A stretch of DNA of 64,000 nucleotides from Xanthomonas sp. AM6 (GTDB taxonomy: Bacteria > Pseudomonadota > Gammaproteobacteria > Xanthomonadales > Xanthomonadaceae): positions 1 to 64,000 of the forward strand of contig NZ_CP106869.1 of the NCBI RefSeq assembly GCF_025665335.1, read 5' to 3'. The notes under the pieces are model-generated. The model saw only the letters and a program-made list of their open reading frames with translations, was not told where the DNA came from and did not search any database. A program made the translations under genes and the position numbers. Positions 58,319 through 64,000 of the stretch are shown here, piece after piece. Within the stretch, counting starts at the first letter, position 1. The number at the start of each line of letters is the position of its first letter.

Positions 58319-59860
58319 GTGCAAGACATTACAGAGTGGTTTCCAGACTTTAAGGTTTCCGCTGAGACAGACGATGAACTTATGGACTATTTCCTCAAGA
58401 CTCCAACTGTTGAGAGGATCGTTCGCGAAAATAGATGGATGATTATCGGGCGCAAAGGGACAGGAAAGACGGCCGTATATGAGTATTTCCGAAAGTCTCC
58501 GCCCAGCGCAATCGGTGGATATTCGTCGGTTGCACTGAGCTTTAGAGACTATCCGTGGCCAATCCATCGCCTTTATCGAGAAGCGATGGAATCGGAAATT
58601 TCTTCATATCAGAAGAGTTGGCGCTACATTGTCCTAACGAAGGTGCTGTCTACACTTATCTCTGATTCGGAACGTAAAGGAAAGCTTCCGAAAGATCTAG
58701 CAAATGCAAAAAAACTAATGAACAAGCTGTATGGGAATCCCGATCCAACCTTGCTTGAGATTATCAAATCAAAGATCTATCGGATTAAAAAAATAGATCT
58801 TCCGGGCGCAGAGACAACGCTTGTATCGGGGCAACTGGGTGGGCTTGAGTTTGAGGATGTTGCAGAAAATGAACAGCTGCAACGAGCTCTGCGTAGCAAT
58901 GCATTTCAGTTGCTCGAATATTTCGAGTCAACTCTTAAGCGCTATATCAGTGGCAACCGCTATATGATAATAATTGACCAGCTTGATGAGAACTGGTTAG
59001 AGTCAGAGATTGCAGAATACTCAAAAGCGATTGTGAACCTTCTTCTCGCAGCCCAAAGTATTAACAACAATCCAGACTATCGGAACAATCTGCGTATCGT
59101 TGTATTTCTTAGAAGGGATATTTACGAAACGCTCAAGTTCAATGACAAGAATAAGATCTATCAGGATGGTGCATTAGAGATAAAATGGGCACACGATGAT
59201 TTGGACGAGATGATCTCTGAAAGAATTCGGAGACGAGCTCCGGCTGAGTTGAAACTAGATCATACATTACGCTCTGCCGCAATCTTCGAAAACAAGACAG
59301 TCCGGCATGGTGCTACTCCACTAAAGCATATATTGCGCAGATCCTTCTATCGACCACGTGACGTGATCGTTTACTTAAATAAGCTTCGTGAAGCTCATGA
59401 TTCAAGCACAAAGTCAATATATAAATCATCCGATCTTTATAAGGCTGAGGCTGCAGTTTCCAATTCAATGTATGACGAGCTCATCGATGAATGGGCTGCC
59501 CAAATCCCTCAATTCACGGGATATCTAGAGGCGCTGCAAAATATCGGTTTCGAAATATTTACTTTTGATCAATATTTTGAATCGATTAGGTCAATTTTCT
59601 CAACGGCGACGAAGACAAATACCCAGGAAATTTTGCGGTTCTTGTTCGAAAACTCAATTGTTGGCCAAAAAGCATCTGTCAATTGGGAGTATGCATGCAC
59701 CAATCCCAATATCCAGATCGACTTCTCGAAGCCTTTCCATGTTAACAATGGACTCAAGTCTCGTCTAGTGCTCACTGAGAACCGCGAAAGGCGCAAGAAG
59801 ACAACTAAGTCTGTCACCAAGGCTTCTTCAGGTCGCAAACGAACAAGGCCTATTAAGTAA
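58319..59860 (+). CDS. P-loop ATPase of the Sll1717-like type
   Basis: The protein has 513 residues. Walker A is GRKGTGKTAV (about 44-53) and Walker B-like YMIIIDQLDENW (about 219-230). A sensor-like RIVVFLRRDIYETL follows, as in STAND/KAP-type NTPases and the Sll1717 group. The C-terminus is lysine/arginine-rich (about 485-513; RERRKKTTK), which may bind nucleic acid. The start is a GTG. The GC content is far below that of the core genes, indicating transfer. Relatives are often in defence islands, but the role here is not shown. Confidence 0.78.
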   Translation: MQDITEWFPDFKVSAETDDELMDYFLKTPTVERIVRENRWMIIGRKGTGKTAVYEYFRKSPPSAIGGYSSVALSFRDYPWPIHRLYREAMESEISSYQKSWRYIVLTKVLSTLISDSERKGKLPKDLANAKKLMNKLYGNPDPTLLEIIKSKIYRIKKIDLPGAETTLVSGQLGGLEFEDVAENEQLQRALRSNAFQLLEYFESTLKRYISGNRYMIIIDQLDENWLESEIAEYSKAIVNLLLAAQSINNNPDYRNNLRIVVFLRRDIYETLKFNDKNKIYQDGALEIKWAHDDLDEMISERIRRRAPAELKLDHTLRSAAIFENKTVRHGATPLKHILRRSFYRPRDVIVYLNKLREAHDSSTKSIYKSSDLYKAEAAVSNSMYDELIDEWAAQIPQFTGYLEALQNIGFEIFTFDQYFESIRSIFSTATKTNTQEILRFLFENSIVGQKASVNWEYACTNPNIQIDFSKPFHVNNGLKSRLVLTENRERRKKTTKSVTKASSGRKRTRPIK

Positions 59861-60052
59861 TTAGTTTTTTAACAAATTTCAAGGCGGATCCATACTGCGC
59901 ATTTTACTAGGTGATAGCTCAGATTGATGGACTGTTGAGAGAAATTAGATTGGCAAGGGGCGGGGATGAACATAAATCTCCCCGATCCTTCAATAAATGG
60001 ATATAAAAAATAAATTCATCTTCTGGACCTGATTCCTAAAGTTGGATACAAC

Positions 60053-60382
60053 ATGCACGCTGCGATCTTCGTCTCCACCGCCCTGATTATCTTGCTCGCC
60101 CCAGCATCGGCATTCGCACATCCGGGCGGTCTGAATGCCGAAGGTTGCCATAACAACCGGAAGACCGGCGATTACCACTGCCACCATGGTGGTGGCGCTT
60201 CTGGCTCTCGCATCTCTGCCCCTCAGCAGAGCTTCGTCGCTCCCGCTTCGAGTGGTGGGCGTCCTCGTTCTTTTGCCAATTGCTCCGAAGCCCGGGCCGC
60301 GGGCGCCGCTCCCGTTCGCCGTGGTGATCCAGGTTACGATTCCAAGCTGGACCGCGACAATGATGGTGTTGGGTGCGAGTGA
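60053..60382 (+). CDS. Exported YHYH/Excalibur calcium-binding protein
   Basis: The protein has 109 residues: a signal peptide MHAAIFVSTALIILLAPASA, an HPGGLNAEGCHNNRKTGDYH segment of the YHYH-like type, a linker, then an Excalibur domain FANCSEARAAGAAPVRRGDP, then YDSKLDRDNDGVGCE with the DxDxDG calcium loop and paired cysteines. Excalibur domains occur on extracellular nucleases and cell-surface proteins. This one lacks a nuclease part. Confidence 0.82.
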   Translation: MHAAIFVSTALIILLAPASAFAHPGGLNAEGCHNNRKTGDYHCHHGGGASGSRISAPQQSFVAPASSGGRPRSFANCSEARAAGAAPVRRGDPGYDSKLDRDNDGVGCE

Positions 60383-60588
60383 CATCCAGAGGCTTGAGAA
60401 AAACAGCCTGTCCAAGCTGATTTGCTTCGCTGTGGGGCTTAACTTGCATATTGAGGCGAGAAGAGGCCTGTGATAGCAGGTTCAAGCGTACTTTTAATTT
60501 TTTGATTTCACTACCTCCATAGTTGACATTCGAATCAACCAGTAGCAATCTTCTTCCCAAGGAGCGTAGAAACTCCTCTAAGAGCGGT

Positions 60589-60618
60589 ACCCACCTCCGA
60601 AAAACTGGTGGGTTTTTT
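60589..60618 (+). terminator. Intrinsic terminator upstream of the symE leader
   Basis: ACCCACC (60589-60595) and GGTGGGT (60607-60613) form a stem followed by six Ts. It may end an upstream transcript or act in the symE leader. The stretch 60383-60588 shows nothing else. Confidence 0.7.
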
Positions 60619-60648
60619 GTGCCTGTTTCTCAGGTACAAGCCGACGCG

Positions 60649-60755
60649 ATGTCTACGTCGGGAGGGCGGCTAATACAACACCCTTCGGGGAAATACGCCC
60701 GCCGTCTCTTAGCGGTTTCTAACCTCCCGACATCCCGTCGCCGGTCGGTGGCGGG
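60649..60755 (+). ncRNA. Structured leader RNA upstream of the SymE-like gene
   Basis: The segment can fold into a long stem: GATGTC and GTCGGGAGG (60649-60665) pair with CCTCCCGACATC (60723-60734), with a 6-base bulge. Inside is a CCCTTCGGGG hairpin and GGCGG/CCGCC pairing. A second hairpin, CCCGTCGCC-GGTC-GGTGGCGGG, follows at 60734-60755 and shares a base with the first. It ends 27 bases before the ATG, just ahead of a strong AAGGAGG. It may control translation of the toxin. Confidence 0.55.
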
Positions 60756-60782
60756 CTTCTGGCCGTCAAGGAGGGCTTCGCC

Positions 60783-61133
60783 ATGCGTCAACCGTCATCC
60801 CGTCCCACCACCGCGCGCAAGCGTGCATCGCGCCGGCCGCCGCACTGCCCGAAATGGCGTGTCGTGGAGCCGACGCTTATCCCCATGCTGACACCCGAAC
60901 AAGTCGCCGCCGCCAACGCCGCCGATCTCGCCCGCCAGCAACGCGCCCCGCGCCGCACGCGCCCACCGCAGCACTGCACCGTCGGCTGCGGCCACTACGC
61001 CAACGGCAAGCGCATGCCCGCCGTGCACCTGTCCGGCCGCTGGCTGGAAGAACTGGGCTTCGCCATCGGCCAGACCCTGCACGTGCGCGTGCGCGACGGC
61101 GAGCTGGTGGTGAGCCTGGCCACCGAGGAATGA
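60783..61133 (+). CDS. SymE-like type I toxin
   Basis: The protein has 116 residues. The C-terminal half matches the SymE/AbrB-like fold: CTVGCGHYANGKRMPAVHLS, then GRWLEELGFAIGQTLHVRVR and DGELVVSLA. The N-terminus is basic and longer than in E. coli SymE, which is an SOS-induced toxin held in check by the antisense RNA SymR. AAGGAGG gives a very strong ribosome site, so control must be upstream or antisense. No SymR homologue can be named by eye. Confidence 0.82.
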   Translation: MRQPSSRPTTARKRASRRPPHCPKWRVVEPTLIPMLTPEQVAAANAADLARQQRAPRRTRPPQHCTVGCGHYANGKRMPAVHLSGRWLEELGFAIGQTLHVRVRDGELVVSLATEE

Positions 61134-61279
61134 ATCGGTGACGCGCATCGGCCGCATACACATATGCGGCCCGTATGCAGACAACCGAGCTCCTGACGGC
61201 CGCCTGTCCGAAGATCTCGTCATGTCGCGCCTGCTGGAGCGAACACGTTGCTTGTAACGGCGAGGAACCTCAGTGCCTC

Positions 61280-61317
61280 GGGCTGATTGACGTCAGCCAG
61301 CGACTCGGCGAGGATCG
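61280..61317 (+). repeat. 38-bp direct repeat, copy 1
   Basis: This 38-bp segment matches 63743-63780 at 34 positions, with the last 17 bases (CGACTCGGCGAGGATCG) identical. It lies 23 bp before the Imm32-like gene start. Confidence 0.8.
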
Positions 61318-61340
61318 CGTTAGCCCTTACGGTACTTTTC

Positions 61341-61583
61341 ATGAATATTCACGGATACAGCAATCAAGGACTACCGATTGAGAAGATTCGGCCGGAAGAG
61401 CTCGCCGAGATAACTCTTGTCGCAAGCCCAACGGAGTTGCGGAAAATCGCCGCTTTTCTCATATCTGCAGCAGATAACATGGAACGGATGGGTAGCAGCT
61501 ACAGCCATGAACATCTGGCCGACAAGCAGCCTGGCTTTGAAAGCTCACCGCATTTTGTAGTATTCAATCCGATAGTCGCCTGA
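61341..61583 (+). CDS. Imm32-like immunity protein
   Basis: The protein has 80 residues: MNIHGYSNQGLPIEKIRPEE, LAEITLVASPTELRKIAAFL, HEHLADKQPGF, HFVVFNP. This matches my memory of the Imm32 pattern, a family of immunity proteins found with polymorphic toxins. No toxin gene is adjacent, so it is an orphan here. The ATG at 61341 fits the family. An upstream TTG would run through the repeat. Confidence 0.7.
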   Translation: MNIHGYSNQGLPIEKIRPEELAEITLVASPTELRKIAAFLISAADNMERMGSSYSHEHLADKQPGFESSPHFVVFNPIVA

Positions 61584-61591
61584 TAAAGAGC

Positions 61592-61671
61592 AAATGGGCC
61601 AGAGTGCACTTCCATGTCTGCCTGGGGCACTATAGAAGTGTACTCTGACCCCAACTGCTCGGCCCCATTTA
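61592..61671. repeat. Nested inverted repeat, GGGTCAGAGTGCACTT type
   Basis: AGAGTGCACTTC (61601-61612) pairs with GAAGTGTACTCT (61635-61646) at 11 of 12 bases, inside an outer AAATGGGCC/GGCCCCATTT pair. It is one of four related elements in this region. Confidence 0.7.
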
Positions 61672-61677
61672 CTAACA

Positions 61678-61977
61678 ATGAAGATCCTAACGTTCTGTGC
61701 CGTCTCGCTCTTGGCTTACTTAACCACCGTGTCATTAGCCGCATGTGCGCCGTCCGAATATCGAAAACTTGCTGCCGCGTGTCGCGACGTAAAGGAAGGC
61801 ATGACGGAGGCCCAGGTTTTGACTGCCATGGGTAACTCCGAATCTCGCGGCGAGCCTCCCGCTCGTCCCGGCGAACTCTGGCTGCGCTACCACGAAGGTG
61901 GTGATCTAGCGCCGATAATTGTTATATTGACCAAGTCACGAAACAAGTACGTTGTTGCTAATGTTTCCTGTCCATAA
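61678..61977 (+). CDS. Small lipoprotein, possible SmpA/BamE-like fold
   Basis: The protein has 99 residues. The lipoprotein signal is MKILTFCAVSLLAYLTTVSL, then AAC. The stretch VKEGMTEAQVLTAMGNSESR recalls the GMT-x-x-QV-x-x-x-LG motif of SmpA/OmlA-type domains, followed by WLRYHEGG. The function is unknown; it is too short to be BamE itself. Confidence 0.6.
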   Translation: MKILTFCAVSLLAYLTTVSLAACAPSEYRKLAAACRDVKEGMTEAQVLTAMGNSESRGEPPARPGELWLRYHEGGDLAPIIVILTKSRNKYVVANVSCP

Positions 61978-62050
61978 AGAGCATCTTGGCAGTGAGCGGA
62001 TGCTCCCATCGAGCGGAAAGGCATAAGAACGGGGCAGAGTCACTCAAGAA

Positions 62051-62090
62051 AACGGGGTCGGGTTCACTTAATAGCCAACCCGACCGCGTT
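62051..62090. repeat. Inverted repeat, GGGGTCGGGTTCACTT type
   Basis: AACGGGGTCGGGTT (62051-62064) and AACCCGACCGCGTT (62077-62090) pair at 13 of 14 positions. It is the second element of the series. A related GGGGCAGAGTCACT is at 62031-62044. Confidence 0.7.
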
Positions 62091-62148
62091 TCCAGGTCTA
62101 CCCACGGCGGTTCTCTCAAGTCACAAGTTACGCTGATAAGGAATATTT

Positions 62149-62400
62149 GTGGTGAGGCACAATTCAACTACGAGCATCACCATCACGCCCCGGCACTTCT
62201 GGAAAAATGTCTTCGGGCTCGTGCTATTCGGCTCTCTACTAATGTATTCCTGCTACAAGCTTGCAACGTCCCATGAGCCCGCTGTCTCGGTGCTGGCGGG
62301 AATATGCGCCTTCAGCCTAATGCTGACATGTATCAGAGTAACACGCAGGCTGTTCTTGATTCGGCGTATTCTGGCGGCCGGCGGTACGTGGAATCCGTAA
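62149..62400 (+). CDS. Small two-helix membrane protein
   Basis: The protein has 83 residues. Hydrophobic helices lie at about 21-38 (VFGLVLFGSLLMYSCYKL) and 45-62, followed by a basic C-terminus (TRRLFLIRRIL). The start is a GTG with AAGGAA upstream. I do not recognise the family. Small inner-membrane proteins of this kind can be immunity proteins, but there is no direct evidence. Confidence 0.5.
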   Translation: MVRHNSTTSITITPRHFWKNVFGLVLFGSLLMYSCYKLATSHEPAVSVLAGICAFSLMLTCIRVTRRLFLIRRILAAGGTWNP

Positions 62401-62419
62401 CTATTAGCGGAGCTTGAAG

Positions 62420-62649
62420 ATGAGGACAACTTCAAAACTGCTATTGGCTGCACTATTGATTTCCCTTTTGCCGTGGTAGCGCAAACGCAGGGCGTGAAGG
62501 CGGACAGCATCGAAACTGAGTCTTACGCGAAAAGCGCAATGGTTTCGAGCCAAGAAGCGGCAAGGCGGATCAACCTACAGCAAGGCTCGCAAGAGCAGGT
62601 TGCCGATCTAGTTGAGAGAGAAAATTGGGGTCAGAGCGAAATTTTCTCT
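62420..62649 (+). pseudogene. Remnant of an exported protein gene
   Basis: MRTTSKLLLAALLISLLPW is a signal peptide that runs into a stop. One frame over, FAVVAQTQGVKADSIETESY continues as plausible coding sequence to about 62625, where it runs into an inverted repeat (AGAGAAAATT 62617-62626 with AATTTTCTCT 62640-62649) around GGGGTCAGAG. A frameshift near 62460-62475 and loss of the 3' end explain the pattern. Confidence 0.6.
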
Positions 62650-62748
62650 GTACCGGTCATCCTAGAAAGTGCACTTTGGCTCAGATTCCTTACTCCGGCG
62701 GTGAGGCGAGGTCTATTTGGACACTTCGTCCTTTTAGTTGCAAACGCG

Positions 62749-63177
62749 CTACGGCGCGACGGCCTTGACGTCATACACGACCACGCGCTGCCACAGGTGC
62801 TCGCAATCGGCGACGAACTGCTTGTGAATGGGATGGACCTGATAGGCGTTCTGTCCGGCGACATCGTCGAAGAACAGGATTTCCGAGGCGCTGTAGCTGC
62901 CATCGACGACGCCGCGCTGTTCGGTATCCGCCGGCACGCCGATGTGGATGCCGCGCACGGTGTCGATGCCGGCCAACGTTCGCAAACCGGCCAGCAGTTT
63001 GGCAAGATCCTCCTTGGAATCCGGATTCTTCAGCCAGAAGAACACGTGGTGCACGACCGGCGGGAACGCTGCCTTGTTGGGGGGCGTGGACGTGGCTGCG
63101 TGGGAGCCGGTGGCCACCACGCCGGCCGCCAACGCGGTGGCGGCAACGATGAGATCTCGGCGCGTGCGATCGGTCAT
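62749..63177 (-). CDS. Exported Dabb domain protein
   Basis: The protein has 142 residues. A Tat-like signal ([20 protein letters not shown], with an RTRRDL twin-arginine) is followed by a stress-responsive alpha/beta-barrel (Dabb) domain: [52 protein letters not shown]. Dabb proteins form ferredoxin-like dimers of mixed function. It is GC-rich like the core genome and opposite in strand to its neighbours. Confidence 0.8.
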   Translation of the reverse strand: MTDRTRRDLIVAATALAAGVVATGSHAATSTPPNKAAFPPVVHHVFFWLKNPDSKEDLAKLLAGLRTLAGIDTVRGIHIGVPADTEQRGVVDGSYSASEILFFDDVAGQNAYQVHPIHKQFVADCEHLWQRVVVYDVKAVAP

Positions 63178-63233
63178 GATCCAGGCCCTTCCGTTCATGG
63201 TCTGCGGGCCTGCGAGTATAGGACGGCAAGAGC

Positions 63234-63273
63234 GCGGTCAGGTTCACTTGAGAGGAAGTTACCCTGACCCCGC
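63234..63273. repeat. Inverted repeat, GGTCAGGTTCACTT type
   Basis: GCGGTCAGGTTCACTT (63234-63249) faces AAGTTACCCTGACCCCGC (63256-63273), imperfectly paired with a 6-base loop. It is the fourth element of the series, between the Dabb gene and the next small gene. Confidence 0.65.
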
Positions 63274-63336
63274 TTTTCTGCGTCTATCCTTGATGGCCCA
63301 CAGTCACTGGTCGAGGATCGGTCCAATCAATCGCCC

Positions 63337-63582
63337 ATGAGCACCTTCCAATTCCAACCGCGCTGGAAGGAAGAGCTGGTCTGCACTGGGGCGGGTGGCG
63401 CGTTCGTGCTGGACTTCCCGATGGGCGTGCCGACCGTGTACGCGCCCACCGAGCACGCCTGGGCGCAGAGCGCGCCGGCGTGGGCGCAAGCGCTGTGGCC
63501 GGTGTTCAAGGCCGAGCTGGAGGCCTGGTGCCAGGCGCATGACGTGCAGTTCTTCCTGGACGGAACGGCGAAGTGCTACTGA
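63337..63582 (+). CDS. Small acidic protein, possibly immunity-related
   Basis: The protein has 81 residues: MSTFQFQPRWKEELVCTGAG, then a hydrophobic strand FVLDFPMGVPTVYAPTEHAW and a Trp-rich helix (WAQALWPVFKAELEAWCQAH). I recall similar short proteins in Xanthomonas but cannot name a family. Compact, soluble and acidic, it is of a kind often found as immunity proteins. This is inference from context only. Confidence 0.6.
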   Translation: MSTFQFQPRWKEELVCTGAGGAFVLDFPMGVPTVYAPTEHAWAQSAPAWAQALWPVFKAELEAWCQAHDVQFFLDGTAKCY

Positions 63583-63742
63583 ACGGCGGCCGGAAGCGCC
63601 GAAACCGTACCCGATGGTGGTGGAACCGAAGCGCCCGAGACGTATGGCAAGGGCAATGTGTGGGTGTTCGCGGACCTCGTCGCGCAAAGCGTGGGGCTTT
63701 GAAGCAAAAGCAGCTGCGCGGCGCCACCAGGCGGATCCCCAT

Positions 63743-63780
63743 GGGCCGATTGACGGCAGTCAACGACTCGGCGAGGATCG
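63743..63780 (+). repeat. 38-bp direct repeat, copy 2
   Basis: It matches copy 1 at 61280-61317 in 34 of 38 positions and also lies a short distance (42 bp) before the start of a small gene. Confidence 0.8.
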
Positions 63781-63822
63781 TTCTACGCGGCGTTGGGTGG
63801 TCCAATAGCTATCAGGCCTTCT

Positions 63823-64000
63823 ATGGTTACAAGACCGGTAATTGATAGTGAGATCTTGGCGGCATGGGCAGCATCAGCCCCTGCGCACAAGCGTCGATGG
63901 CAGATCGCGAGATCACTGCTCGCTATCTTGGTGCTAGCAGTTGCATTTCCATTGGTACTTCCGGGTATCCACGTAGGTAGGTACCTGCCTTTCGCGCTCC
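63823..64000 (+). CDS. Membrane protein, cut by the window end
   Basis: The open frame begins with ATG (MVTRPVIDSEILAAWAASAP) and runs off the window after 59 codons. After a basic turn (AHKRRWQIARS) comes a membrane helix LLAILVLAVAFPLVLPG. It follows copy 2 of the 38-bp repeat. Family unknown; the rest is outside the window. Confidence 0.6.
   Translation, partial: MVTRPVIDSEILAAWAASAPAHKRRWQIARSLLAILVLAVAFPLVLPGIHVGRYLPFAL

Noticed and set aside
63573-63845. A 90-codon frame covering copy 2 of the 38-bp repeat
   Set aside because: Very basic, Arg/Trp-rich composition with no family likeness. It overlaps the better-supported frames on both sides (63337-63582 and 63823 onward).

Overview
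The window is chromosomal DNA of a high-GC gammaproteobacterium of the Xanthomonadaceae, most likely Xanthomonas. Four things point there: the dnaA-dnaN-recF-gyrB block, the tonB-exbB-exbD1-exbD2-pdxJ order, an effector with the Xanthomonadales-specific XVIPCD secretion domain, and many dispersed GTAGGAGCGACTTCAGTCGC-type REP elements. I saw no tRNA, rRNA, CRISPR array, transposase gene or prophage.

Layout. 1-6.7 kb: the origin block. dnaA is cut at its 5' end, the dnaA-dnaN gap looks like oriC, then dnaN, recF and gyrB follow, with three parS-like centromere sites among them. 6.8-13.3 kb: a CPBP protease, an M48 lipoprotein protease, a TPR protein, and the TonB-ExbB-ExbD energy system with a third exbD that looks like a copy of exbD2 plus its terminator. 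13.4-23.8 kb: housekeeping and small envelope genes (pdxJ, cardiolipin synthase, a radical SAM protein, a 2OG oxygenase, several small membrane proteins, fbp, an aromatic aminotransferase). 24-27.4 kb: a TonB-dependent receptor with a small periplasmic partner, then an isolated protein of unknown family.

27.7-35.2 kb: an alcohol/aldehyde oxidation locus (AcoR-like sigma-54 activator, aldehyde dehydrogenase behind a -24/-12 promoter, AdhP, DUF779 protein), split by an X-T4SS effector/immunity pair (M23 peptidase + peptidoglycan binding + XVIPCD, with a lipoprotein immunity partner). 35.3-40 kb: the NHEJ genes ku and ligD, with a small protein translationally coupled to ku. 40-41 kb: a tandem array of about 210-bp REP-pair units. 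41-46 kb: lldD and lldR with two matching operators, a frameshifted DUF2214 gene, a methyltransferase-like membrane protein and a two-component system. 46.3-47.6 kb: fabV. 48-56.4 kb: a carbohydrate-use locus with a KdgK-like kinase divergent from a large TonB-dependent receptor and a 1354-residue exported LamG protein. Two identical 16-bp operator-like sites lie in the divergent gap.

56.5-64 kb: an accessory region, clearly more AT-rich from about 57.6 kb. It holds an HsdR-N-like nuclease domain protein, a tryptophan-rich micro-protein, a P-loop ATPase, an Excalibur protein, a SymE-like toxin behind a structured leader, and a series of very small genes (an Imm32-like immunity protein, lipoprotein and membrane proteins, a Dabb protein, a gene remnant) separated by short inverted repeats. 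This is the best place for an undescribed defence or toxin/immunity system. The secreted LamG locus is the best place for an undescribed enzyme.
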